The position numbers and the translations under genes are program-made. DNA of 9,721 bases from Methylococcaceae bacterium NSP1-2 (lineage in GTDB: Bacteria; Pseudomonadota; Gammaproteobacteria; Methylococcales; Methylomonadaceae): NCBI GenBank assembly GCA_002256685.1, contig NQJH01000051.1, forward strand, positions 1 to 9,721, read 5' to 3'. Below, in pieces: positions 1-5,955 of the stretch. Each line of letters begins with the position of its first letter. Position 1 is the first letter of the stretch. Under the pieces are notes generated by a model. That model was not told the origin of the DNA and did not search any database. It worked only from the letters and a program-made list of their open reading frames with translations.

Positions 1-438
1 TGTGCCTAATGCCAAAATCACCGCGCCTTCGGGTAAGGTTGCTAACTCAGCGGCTAAAAAACTATTACATTGATTAACTTCGTCGCCTGTGGGTTTATTT
101 TGTGGCGGTAAACATTTGACGGCATTGCTGATACGGCAGTTTTTTAATATCAAACCATCATGCAAAGATTCAGACAAAACCTGATTGCTATAACCAAACT
201 CATACAGTGCTTCATACAATAAAATCCCCGCATAATCGCCAGTAAAGGGTCGCCCTGTGGCATTTGCACCGTGCATTCCGGGTGCTAAACCCACCACTAA
301 TAACTTAGCATTAGCATCACCAAACGGCGCGACAGGACGGGCGTGATAGTCAGGGTATTTTTGTTTTACGTCGTCCAAAAAATTAGCCAGCCGTGGACAT
401 AAACGGCATTGTGAATCGAATATTTGTTTGCTCATCAT
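1..438 (-). CDS. Uracil-DNA glycosylase, family 5 (UdgB-like), C-terminus missing
   Basis: The first 146 residues are visible; the gene runs off the left edge. These enzymes remove uracil (and often other deaminated bases) from DNA in base-excision repair. The diagnostic motif is residues 50-68, GLAPGMHGANATGRPFTGD, which matches the family 5 (UDGb) version of motif 1, with Ala rather than a catalytic Asp/Asn next to the proline. Cys11 and Cys14 near the N-terminus, with Cys109 and Cys124 around NAVKCLPPQNKPT, fit the four cysteines that hold the 4Fe-4S cluster of family 4/5 enzymes (Cys101 is also present). The ATG at 438-436 overlaps the stop of the upstream DUF3455 gene as ATGA and has no clear ribosome site of its own, so translation is probably coupled. 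A second ATG follows immediately (435). Family assignment is strong; substrate range is inferred. Confidence 0.9.
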   Translation of the reverse strand, partial: MMSKQIFDSQCRLCPRLANFLDDVKQKYPDYHARPVAPFGDANAKLLVVGLAPGMHGANATGRPFTGDYAGILLYEALYEFGYSNQVLSESLHDGLILKNCRISNAVKCLPPQNKPTGDEVNQCNSFLAAELATLPEGAVILALGT

Positions 439-929
439 CTGTAAAAAATATAATCGGCTGAATAAGCAACGGGGGTTTCTGTGCCTAGATGATTGCTATT
501 ACAAACGGACATTGGCGGCAATCCACCGCGTGTATTAACGCGCTGAATAAAACGCGTATTTGCCAATACACCGTCACCGTGATGTTCAATCGCTTCTAAT
601 AATACCCAAGTGATTGCTGAATCCGGATTCATCTCGACTTTTTTAAGCACTCGACCCAATACGCGGCTGCCGTCTTTATAGTCCCATTGAGGTCCTACCG
701 TGTGAGTACCGACCAAATGACCGCCGGTGTCAAATAACTGGGCATTAGGTGCTTGCAACTGCCATGAAGTCACGCCTTTATTATTGGTGCATTGATAAAT
801 CTGCTCACCTTTAGCGTGTACTAATAAAACCTGACTATGACCAGTTGGTACTTCAATCTCTTCAGGGATAATGCTCTGAGCGCAAGCAACAGCGGGTAAC
901 AACAGCAATAAACGTATAATTTTCAACAT
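435..929 (-). CDS. Secreted DUF3455 family protein
   Basis: This 164-residue protein belongs to DUF3455, a family of exported proteins of unknown function. Residues 1-17 are a signal peptide with a leucine-rich core; cleavage after ACA (residue 17) gives a soluble periplasmic or secreted product. Cys16 follows Ala-Val-Ala, so lipidation cannot be fully excluded, but the -3 residue is not typical. Family hallmarks are GEQIYQC (41-47), W56, HLVGTHTVGPQW (71-82), DGSRVLGRV (86-94) and IQRVNTRGGLPP (128-139). Cys47 and Cys143 could form a disulfide. The start at 929 has AGGAAA about 5 bases upstream. It lies 17 bp after the zinc-ribbon gene and overlaps the uracil-DNA glycosylase gene by 4 bp. 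Nothing in the sequence explains why an exported protein is coupled to a DNA repair enzyme. Confidence 0.85.
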   Translation of the reverse strand: MLKIIRLLLLLPAVACAQSIIPEEIEVPTGHSQVLLVHAKGEQIYQCTNNKGVTSWQLQAPNAQLFDTGGHLVGTHTVGPQWDYKDGSRVLGRVLKKVEMNPDSAITWVLLEAIEHHGDGVLANTRFIQRVNTRGGLPPMSVCNSNHLGTETPVAYSADYIFYR

Positions 930-946
930 CCTGATTTCCTTAGTGC

Positions 947-1234
947 CTATAGCACAGTAACAATCAACGCGAACACAAACACAAAAATAACAAACAGACT
1001 AAACTTACCTTTTATTGATAATCCCGCCCACCATTGTTTTAATTCTGCCAATAAAGCGTGTTTTCTATCGGGGGCATCTAGGATTTTTTGCCAACGCCCA
1101 CGCAAAGAATGCGCGGCTTCGTAAGCTTCTTCTTCAGCAATCAATTCAGCAATGGTGGGATAAAATACACCACACTCAGGGCAGCGCGTCTCAGTTTTGC
1201 TCCGTTCATGACCACAAGAGGGACAGTTATTCAT
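947..1234 (-). CDS. Zinc-ribbon protein with C-terminal membrane anchor
   Basis: This 95-residue protein has two parts. Cys4-x2-Cys7 and Cys18-x2-Cys21 form a short zinc ribbon that should face the cytoplasm. Residues about 30-72 are charged and probably helical. Residues about 76-95 are a single hydrophobic segment ending at the C-terminus, typical of a tail anchor. I recognise no named family and assign no function. The ATG at 1234 is preceded by a good ribosome site, AGGAG (1241-1245 on the complement), 6 bases away. It appears to be the first gene of a three-gene minus-strand unit with the DUF3455 and uracil-DNA glycosylase genes, and it is divergent from the lipid transport operon. Confidence 0.75.
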   Translation of the reverse strand: MNNCPSCGHERSKTETRCPECGVFYPTIAELIAEEEAYEAAHSLRGRWQKILDAPDRKHALLAELKQWWAGLSIKGKFSLFVIFVFVFALIVTVL

Positions 1235-1320
1235 GTTATGCTCCTACATATAATTTTAGCGATGTGTTTAATATACAAGGTTAGACTGACGCAAGAAAGC
1301 CCAACACCATTAGCTTTATG

Positions 1321-1378
1321 CAGGAGTAAAATAGCTTTAGCTATTTTCTAGCCAATAGCTAAAGCTATTGGACTTCTG
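1321..1378. repeat. GGAG-type REP doublet (REPIN-like), copy 1
   Basis: Two short palindromes lie in inverted orientation within an outer stem. The outer arms are CAGGAGT (1321-1327) and ACTTCTG (1372-1378), complementary apart from one G-T wobble. Hairpin A is 1328-1347 (AAAATAGC / GCTATTTT) and hairpin B is 1352-1371 (CCAATAGC / GCTATTGG). The reverse complement of half B repeats half A, so the unit is GGAGTnnAATAGCTTTAGCTATT in two opposed copies. A GGAG or GTAG tetranucleotide 5' of a palindrome is the known signature of REP sequences mobilised by RAYT (Y1/HUH) transposases, and opposed pairs are called REPINs. A second copy is at 8735-8788, with 48 of 54 core positions identical. No RAYT gene is in the window. 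Confidence 0.85.
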
Positions 1379-1420
1379 TAATTGCTTATAAAAACCAAAA
1401 GTTAGATACTGCATCATGCC

Positions 1421-1465
1421 GTAGGTGCGGATTTATCCGCATTGCGCGAATGAATTCGCGCCTAC
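1421..1465. repeat. GTAG-type REP doublet (REPIN-like)
   Basis: This is a 45-bp element with the same topology as the GGAG doublet but an unrelated core. The outer arms are GTAG (1421-1424) and CTAC (1462-1465). Hairpin 1 is TGCGGAT / ATCCGCA (1426-1432 and 1435-1441). Hairpin 2 is GCGCGAAT / ATTCGCGC (1444-1451 and 1454-1461). Each half, read inward from its end, starts with GTAGG and then a GC-rich palindrome, the standard layout of GTAG-class REPs. It starts 42 bp after the GGAG doublet and ends 57 bp before the lipid transport operon. Confidence 0.8.
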
Positions 1466-1478
1466 AAAGGATGCACCT

Positions 1479-1508
1479 TTGGCAGTGAAGAACAGCATAC
1501 CCTACAAC
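1479..1508 (+). promoter_or_regulatory. Possible sigma70 promoter of the lipid transport operon
   Basis: TTGGCA (1479-1484) matches five of six -35 bases. With an 18-base spacer it precedes TACAAC (1503-1508), a weak -10. The predicted start would lie only about 8 bases before the ATG at 1523, which would fit the absence of a recognisable ribosome site there. This is a visual match only. Confidence 0.27.
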
Positions 1509-1522
1509 TTAATAAATAACTC

Positions 1523-2662
1523 ATGACAGACACGCAGATAAACGCAGAATTGCCCCCCTCAGTAGAAGTCCTCAAACAGGACGACGGGCAATCGTGTGTC
1601 AAATTATCAGGCTGTTGGAATCTGCGTAGTCTGTCGATCAATGTGGCGATACAGCAAAAAATCAAACAGCTGGCAGCGAATAAAATTCAGCAATGGGATT
1701 TGCGCTCAGTGGATGTGCTGGACAGTGCGGCAGCTTTGTTACTTTGGCAAGCATGGAGCGAGCAAATACCGACTGCATTACAAATAAAACCCGAACATCA
1801 AGTTTTGCTTGCCCGTTGGCAAGCGCAGATTGCGCCCGTTATTGAATCCACCCCTTTTCGTTTTGGTTTATTTTTTGATTACTGGCGGCAAAGCATTATT
1901 AGTTTTTGGGCGCAATTATTAAGCTTTTTAGTTTTACTTGGGCAGCTGGTGTTGGATAGTGCTTATCTATTAACACATCCTCAGGAAATACCGTGGGCAG
2001 AGATTTCTATTACCATTTACGACGCAGGGGTCAGAGCCTTAGGGATTACCGCCTTGGTGGGCTTTCTAATTGGTATCGTCTTGAGTTATTTATCCGCCTT
2101 GCAATTAAAGACTTTCGGGGCGGAAGTTTATATTATTGATATTCTTGGGCTGAGTATTATTCGGGAATTGGGACCGTTATTAGCGGCTATTCTTGTTGCG
2201 GGTCGTTCAGGTTCAGCAATGACTGCGCAAATCGGCATTATGCGCGTCACAGAAGAACTGGATGCGTTGTCGGCAATGGGTATTTCTCATTCTGTGCGCT
2301 TAATTCTGCCAAAAGTGACAGCACTGACGATAACTATGCCGCTTTTAAGTACTTGGACTAGTATAGCTGCACTGATAGGCGGGATGTTTTCGGCGCAAAA
2401 TACACTGGATATTAGCTATCAACAATTTTTGATTAAACTGCCTGATGTCGTGCCGTTACTGAATGTCTTTATCGGTCTGGGTAAAAGCGCGGTATTCGGT
2501 CTGATGATCGCGCTGATTGCTTGTCATTTTGGTTTTAGAATTAAACCGAATACCGAAAGTTTGGGCAATGAAACGACTAATTCCGTGGTCGCGGCAATTA
2601 CAGTGGTGATTATGATTGACGCGATGTTTGCTATTTTGTTTATGGGTATAGGTATGCCATGA
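1523..2662 (+). CDS. MlaE-family ABC transporter permease with fused N-terminal STAS domain
   Basis: This 379-residue inner-membrane permease of the MlaE/MCE transport class moves lipids between inner and outer membrane. Residues about 10-105 are a STAS domain, equivalent to the separate MlaB of E. coli; its helix-start motif reads VLDSAAALLL, with Asp67-Ser68 where MlaB has Asp-Thr. Residues about 120-379 are the MlaE domain, with hydrophobic segments near 128-150, 172-193, 212-232, 264-286, 312-335 and 355-377. The family motifs RELGPLLAA (214-222), AGRSGSA (226-232) and MRVTEELDALSAMG (240-253, the coupling region for the ATPase) are all present. E. coli MlaE alone is about 260 residues; the extra length is the STAS domain. 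A stop lies two codons upstream, so ATG 1523 is the natural start, but no good ribosome site precedes it. Its stop overlaps the ATPase start as ATGA. Confidence 0.93.
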   Translation: MTDTQINAELPPSVEVLKQDDGQSCVKLSGCWNLRSLSINVAIQQKIKQLAANKIQQWDLRSVDVLDSAAALLLWQAWSEQIPTALQIKPEHQVLLARWQAQIAPVIESTPFRFGLFFDYWRQSIISFWAQLLSFLVLLGQLVLDSAYLLTHPQEIPWAEISITIYDAGVRALGITALVGFLIGIVLSYLSALQLKTFGAEVYIIDILGLSIIRELGPLLAAILVAGRSGSAMTAQIGIMRVTEELDALSAMGISHSVRLILPKVTALTITMPLLSTWTSIAALIGGMFSAQNTLDISYQQFLIKLPDVVPLLNVFIGLGKSAVFGLMIALIACHFGFRIKPNTESLGNETTNSVVAAITVVIMIDAMFAILFMGIGMP

Positions 2663-3444
2663 CCCCATCCTACGCAATACAGTTTGAACATATCTGGACG
2701 CGCTTTGGCGATAAAATTGTCCATCAGGATATTAATCTTAGCCTAGAACAGGGCGAAATATTGGGTGTGGTCGGCGCGTCAGGGTGTGGTAAAACTACCT
2801 TGCTACGCGAAATTATTGGTCTGCAAATACCGAGTCAGGGTGAAGTGTTCGTGATGGGGCAATCCTTGAAAAATGTGACTGCTGAAACTGGGCGGCAACG
2901 GCTGCGTAATAATTGTGGTGTGCTGTTTCAAAAAGGTGCGTTATTCAGCGTGTTAAATGTGTTTGATAATATCGCCTTTCCACTGCGAGAAATCGGCTTT
3001 CATGATGAAGATTTGATTAGCCGAATAGTATTTATGAAGCTATCAATGGTCGGATTGTCTGATCATGATGCGTGGTTAAAACCAGCAGACTTATCTGGTG
3101 GCATGATTAAGCGCGTCGCACTGGCGCGTACGATGGTGCTCGAACCCGCTCTTTTATTGCTTGATGAGCCAACCTCTGGATTGGATCCTATTTCCAGTGA
3201 GGATTTTGTTAGTCTGTTATCCGAACTACATCGCGCGCTTAATTTTACCGTGTTTATGGTGACCCATGATTTGGATATTCTGCGAGATTTATGTACCAAA
3301 GTTGCTGTGCTTGCGGATAATCAATTGGTTGCTTATGGCACGCTGGCAGAGGTGTTAAGCACTAAGCATCCGTTCATTGAAAAGTTTTTTTATAATAAAC
3401 GCGCCCAGCGGGTATTTCAATATCAAGAGGTGACTCATGGGTAA
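2659..3444 (+). CDS. MlaF-like ABC transporter ATP-binding protein
   Basis: This 261-residue cytoplasmic ATPase energises the neighbouring MlaE-type permease. The order of motifs is complete: Walker A GASGCGKT (39-46), Q-loop Gln91 in LFQKGALFS, signature LSGGMIKRVALAR (145-157; the Met-x-Lys-Arg form is typical of MlaF), Walker B LLLLDE (165-170) followed by PTSGLDP, and the switch histidine in VTHDLD (His203). The Walker B glutamate Glu170 is present, so it should be active. Length matches MlaF (about 270). It starts inside the permease stop codon (4-bp ATGA overlap) and overlaps the MCE gene by 8 bp, so the three subunits are probably made in a coupled way. MlaF normally binds MlaB; here that partner is the STAS domain fused to the permease. 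Confidence 0.94.
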   Translation: MTPSYAIQFEHIWTRFGDKIVHQDINLSLEQGEILGVVGASGCGKTTLLREIIGLQIPSQGEVFVMGQSLKNVTAETGRQRLRNNCGVLFQKGALFSVLNVFDNIAFPLREIGFHDEDLISRIVFMKLSMVGLSDHDAWLKPADLSGGMIKRVALARTMVLEPALLLLDEPTSGLDPISSEDFVSLLSELHRALNFTVFMVTHDLDILRDLCTKVAVLADNQLVAYGTLAEVLSTKHPFIEKFFYNKRAQRVFQYQEVTHG

Positions 3445-4375
3445 AAATAAGCACGCATTGATTACAGGTCTGTTTTTGATTATTTTTGTGGCAGCAGTGA
3501 CCTCAATTATTTATTGGATAGGGCATTTTGAACGGGAGCGCAACGTCTATGTTATTTCAACGCGAGAAGCGGTTGCGGGTCTTAATCCTGAATCAACAGT
3601 TTTTTATCGCGGCATTGCGGTAGGGAAAGTCCTCAATATTAAATTTGACCCCAATGACTCAGGGATTATTCTTGTGCCGATTGAAGTCGATAAAAACATT
3701 CTATTTACCAAAGGCGTTTATGCGACCTTACGATTAAAAGGCGTGACAGGATTAACCCAGATTCAATTAGCCGATGCAGGTAAAATTACTGAACGCTTGC
3801 CCGCTAATAGTCGTAATAAAGCCCATCGTATTCCATTACTACCTTCTGCTACCGATAGATTATTAGATTCAGGTGAGCAGATATTAGCAAAAGCCGACCA
3901 TTTAATGGTGCGTTTGAATGCGGTATTAAATGACGAAAATGTTGAAAACATTGGCGACATTTTGGGCAATTTAAAAAACTTGAGCAATAAATTAATCGAC
4001 TTAAATAAAAGCCTCGATAAAGTCTTAATCGGTATCCCTGAATTAAATCACGATGCCCAAGCGACATTAAAACACATTAATAACTTAACGCTTGAATTAC
4101 AAACCTTAAGCAAAGAACTCCGTGTCTTGAGTAATAAAACGGGTCACTTTGCTGATAAAGCCAGTAATTTTGCCGATGCAGGTAAAGACATAAGCGAGAT
4201 TTTAGTACAAAAAACCTTGCCTAAAATGAACATACTGCTAACCGATTTACAAGCGACTTCGCGGCAAGTCAGAAACACCGCTAGTTTGTTGGAAAGAAAT
4301 CCGCAGTCATTATTACTAGGCACTAAATTATCAGAACCTGCACCCGGTGAACCTGATTATGAGGAAACTAAATGA
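3437..4375 (+). CDS. MCE (MlaD-type) lipid transport protein with long helical tail
   Basis: This 312-residue inner-membrane-anchored periplasmic protein is the substrate-carrying part of an MCE transporter. Residues 1-6 are cytoplasmic, 7-28 are a single membrane segment, and 37-112 are one MCE domain, with the family pattern AVAGLNPESTVFYRGIAVGKV (47-67) and LKGVTGLTQIQL (100-111). Residues about 138-285 are a heptad-rich helical region full of Leu, Asn and Lys, followed by ERNPQSLLLG (286-295) and a short acidic tail. E. coli MlaD is about 183 residues, so the helical region is a large extension. MCE proteins form hexamers, and extended C-terminal helices in PqiB build a needle-like channel across the periplasm; I infer a similar needle here. 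A ribosome site GAGGTGA precedes the ATG. It overlaps its neighbours by 8 and 4 bp. Confidence 0.92.
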   Translation: MGKNKHALITGLFLIIFVAAVTSIIYWIGHFERERNVYVISTREAVAGLNPESTVFYRGIAVGKVLNIKFDPNDSGIILVPIEVDKNILFTKGVYATLRLKGVTGLTQIQLADAGKITERLPANSRNKAHRIPLLPSATDRLLDSGEQILAKADHLMVRLNAVLNDENVENIGDILGNLKNLSNKLIDLNKSLDKVLIGIPELNHDAQATLKHINNLTLELQTLSKELRVLSNKTGHFADKASNFADAGKDISEILVQKTLPKMNILLTDLQATSRQVRNTASLLERNPQSLLLGTKLSEPAPGEPDYEETK

Positions 4376-4938
4376 GCCGTTTATTCATCGCTGTACTCAT
4401 CATGCTCAGTTCGTCGTGTAGCGTCGCCCCTAGACAAGTCGCACTGCATGATTTTGGTGTAGATTGGGGTGAAAACAAAAACAGCGTAAATGCTGAAGTT
4501 CGACCCTCACCCCAAGTGACAAAATCAGAGATTAATGTAGACACGCCATCGTGGCTAATCAATGAATGTATTCGTTATCGCTTGCTGTATAACTCACCTA
4601 CCCAACTACGTTGTTACAACTTAGATAAATGGGTTGCACCACCCGCTGAGTTATTTAAACGACAACTACAAGCCAGCGGCAAATTCTCAAAGCACCGCTT
4701 AATGATTCAACTACTGGATTTTGAACAACAATTTGATACCCCTAAACAAGCACGAGTTATCTTACATTTTGTCGCCGATGCTTATGCCTTAGGTTCTGAT
4801 CGCTTAATTGCCACGCAAGATTTTCGCCTAACACAAGCCACCACAACCCCTGACGCAGCAGGTGCCGTCACCGGTTTTGCACACTTAACACAACAAGCGA
4901 CAGACAAGCTTCAACAGTGGTTGACTACGATTAAATAA
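4372..4938 (+). CDS. ABC-type transport auxiliary lipoprotein (PqiC-like)
   Basis: This 188-residue protein is the last gene of the lipid transport operon. Residues 1-15 are a lipoprotein-type signal ending LSSSC, with Cys16 as the likely lipidated residue; the lipobox is imperfect because Ser, not Leu, is at -3. The mature part fits the auxiliary lipoprotein family that includes PqiC/YmbA: RYRLLYNSPTQLRCYNLDKW (68-87) followed by APPAELF (89-95), then beta-strand segments at 108-118 and 127-138. In the Pqi system this lipoprotein sits at the outer membrane and meets the tip of the MCE needle, so I infer the same position here. The ATG overlaps the MCE stop as ATGA, and GAGGAAA lies 5 bases upstream of it. 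An MlaC-type periplasmic carrier gene is absent from the operon. Confidence 0.83.
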   Translation: MSRLFIAVLIMLSSSCSVAPRQVALHDFGVDWGENKNSVNAEVRPSPQVTKSEINVDTPSWLINECIRYRLLYNSPTQLRCYNLDKWVAPPAELFKRQLQASGKFSKHRLMIQLLDFEQQFDTPKQARVILHFVADAYALGSDRLIATQDFRLTQATTTPDAAGAVTGFAHLTQQATDKLQQWLTTIK

Positions 4939-4958
4939 TTTCTCTTTTGCACTGAAAA

Positions 4959-4988
4959 GCCCCGCATTCCGCAAGCTCCATGCGGGGC
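4959..4988. terminator. GC-rich hairpin after the lipid transport operon, possible terminator
   Basis: GCCCCGCAT (4959-4967) pairs perfectly with ATGCGGGGC (4980-4988) around a 12-base loop. It lies 20 bases after the stop of the operon's last gene. The plus strand has no U run after the stem, so it is a weak plus-strand terminator; the complement has TTTT directly after it. Its loop carries a sequence shared with the hairpin at 5752-5774, so it may be a repeat rather than a dedicated terminator. Confidence 0.4.
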
Positions 4989-5163
4989 AACTGCTGAACA
5001 CAAACCTGCGGGTGTGATAGTGGCGGATTACGTCTCTGGCAACATAAATGCGAGCGAAAGAAGCCCTTTACTACTTGATGAACTTTCTGTATCAACTTAA
5101 TTTTATGCACTTTTTTTATGTACTTTGAGACTAATTTTTTCCAATGAAGTCCACTGTAGGTAA

Positions 5164-5191
5164 TTGAACTTATATTTTTTAATAGACTAAT
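5164..5191 (+). promoter_or_regulatory. Possible promoter of the small lipoprotein gene
   Basis: TTGAAC (5164-5169) resembles a -35 box and ACTAAT (5186-5191) a -10 box, with a 16-base spacer in AT-rich DNA. Transcription would start near 5198, at the base of the leader stem described at 5196-5235. Visual match only. Confidence 0.33.
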
Positions 5192-5195
5192 CGCG

Positions 5196-5235
5196 TTAGA
5201 GTGGTGTACGGAGTACACTTAATTGCGAACTCTAA
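5196..5235 (+). promoter_or_regulatory. Folded 5' leader before the small lipoprotein gene
   Basis: TTAGAGT (5196-5202) is complementary to ACTCTAA (5229-5235), enclosing a second perfect stem GTGTAC / GTACAC (5204-5209 and 5213-5218, loop GGA). The structure ends 6 bases before the AGGAAA ribosome site at 5242-5247. It could affect translation or RNA stability. It matches no riboswitch or RNA thermometer class that I know. Confidence 0.4.
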
Positions 5236-5251
5236 TTGTCTAGGAAAACTT

Positions 5252-5650
5252 ATGAAAAGAATAGCATTAATACTTGTAATACTGTTGATTACTGCCTGTG
5301 CGACAACAACTGGGCAAGTAGTTGAAATAAAAGACACTTCCGCTTTTATCAAAGGTAAAACAACCTATAATGAAGTGGTAAGTAGATTTGGAGAACCCTC
5401 GTCCATGACCATTAATTCCGATGGGACGAGAATAATAACATACACTCATATCGATACACAGCCGAACCCCACTGATTATGTTCTTCCGACTATCGGCGGG
5501 GTTGTCGGTGCAGTTGTTCCTTATGCGGGCATAGTTACCGGCATGATTCCTCATAGTAGTAGTGCTACGGCTGAAACAACTAATGTGACGCTGACTTTTG
5601 ATCAAAAATTGATCTTGATTGATTACACCATATCAAAAAATAAGATGTAA
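5252..5650 (+). CDS. Small lipoprotein with BamE/SmpA-like core
   Basis: The product is 132 residues. Residues 1-15 form a lipoprotein signal (MKRI, hydrophobic core, lipobox ITAC) with Cys16 lipidated. The segment FIKGKTTYNEVVSRFGEPSS (32-51) is the pattern seen at the start of BamE/SmpA/OmlA-type folds, where GkT-x2-eV-x3-fG-P marks the first helix and turn. Residues 78-98 are glycine-rich and hydrophobic, and could be a membrane-associated loop. The C-terminus LTFDQKLILIDYTI (113-126) is a beta strand pair as in such folds. I chose ATG 5252 because it has AGGAAA 4 bases upstream and directly starts the signal peptide; a GTG at 5201 in the same frame would put 17 unrelated residues ahead of the signal. 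It stands alone in AT-rich DNA. Specific role unknown; it need not be BamE itself. Confidence 0.78.
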   Translation: MKRIALILVILLITACATTTGQVVEIKDTSAFIKGKTTYNEVVSRFGEPSSMTINSDGTRIITYTHIDTQPNPTDYVLPTIGGVVGAVVPYAGIVTGMIPHSSSATAETTNVTLTFDQKLILIDYTISKNKM

Positions 5651-5678
5651 GCTGTCGCATTAATGAAATTAAACAGCT
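5650..5678 (+). terminator. Hairpin at the end of the small lipoprotein gene, weak terminator candidate
   Basis: AGCTGT (5650-5655) pairs with ACAGCT (5673-5678), and inside it TTAAT (5660-5664) pairs with ATTAA (5668-5672), leaving CGCA bulged. It begins at the last base of the stop codon. The stem is followed by an A-rich stretch rather than Ts, so intrinsic termination is doubtful. Confidence 0.3.
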
Positions 5679-5751
5679 AAAAACAAACGTTTTGTATCGT
5701 TCCAACGCTGAAATAAGTCCGTAAGATGAGCAAGTGTAGCAAATAGAGACA

Positions 5752-5774
5752 ATTCCGCAGGGAGCTTGCGGAAT
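5752..5774. repeat. Short palindrome sharing 14 bases with the hairpin at 4959-4988
   Basis: ATTCCGCA (5752-5759) pairs with TGCGGAAT (5767-5774) around a 7-base loop. The 14 bases at 5761-5774 (GGAGCTTGCGGAAT) are the exact reverse complement of 4966-4979 within the other hairpin. This suggests two members of a short repeat family flanking the small lipoprotein gene. Confidence 0.5.
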
Positions 5775-5944
5775 ATCGGCTACTCATTAACTATATCATC
5801 CTGTTTACATCTCCCTCGCGCCGCGTTGCATAGTAGACAGCAGCGCGGATAGCATAAATTCCCCCGCAACAGATAAACTAAATAAATCTAAACCCTAAAA
5901 ACAGCTTTTTAGACCCCGCGCATTAACGGCAAACTAATCGATTG

Positions 5945-5955
5945 TGCTATACAAT
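5945..5955 (+). promoter_or_regulatory. Extended -10 promoter for the ASCH-TPR gene pair
   Basis: TGCTATACAAT carries the TGn extension followed by TATACA (5948-5953). A TTAACG with a long 19-base spacer is the best -35 candidate (5923-5928). The predicted transcript start near 5960 leaves a short leader before the gene. Confidence 0.5.

Larger units (their letters stand above)
4939..5251. other. Gene-free stretch between the lipid transport operon and the small lipoprotein gene
   Basis: No convincing gene is present on either strand. It begins with a GC-rich hairpin (4959-4988), then about 90 bases of mixed composition that I do not recognise, then AT-rich DNA with several T runs (5107-5180). 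It ends in a probable promoter and folded leader for the lipoprotein gene at 5252. Confidence 0.6.

Noticed and set aside
1015..1351. Two open frames on the plus strand opposite the zinc-ribbon gene
   Set aside because: They lie antisense to a gene with a clear Cys4 motif and good ribosome site, and the second runs through the GGAG repeat. Their translations show no domain.
1321..1465. Clustered palindromes considered as a CRISPR array
   Set aside because: There are only single copies of two different elements, with no regular spacers or direct repeats. They fit REP doublets better.
4931..5218. A 95-codon open frame on the minus strand after the lipid transport operon
   Set aside because: No ribosome site, no recognisable domain, a composition that changes abruptly along its length, and overlap with a hairpin and with the promoter and leader of the lipoprotein gene.
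5201..5251. GTG at 5201 as the start of the small lipoprotein
   Set aside because: It would place 17 residues before a perfect lipoprotein signal peptide and lies inside the leader stem without a ribosome site. ATG 5252 has AGGAAA in place.
5821..5848. GC-rich stem-loop considered as a tRNA fragment, small RNA or terminator
   Set aside because: The stem has a 10-base loop, no tRNA arms or TTC motif, and no T run. There is no evidence of a promoter directly before it.
5895..5912. CTAAAAA / TTTTTAG palindrome containing AAAACAGCTTT, considered as a decayed GGAG REP
   Set aside because: Only a short run resembles hairpin A; the GGAG arm and the second hairpin are absent, so the similarity is probably chance.
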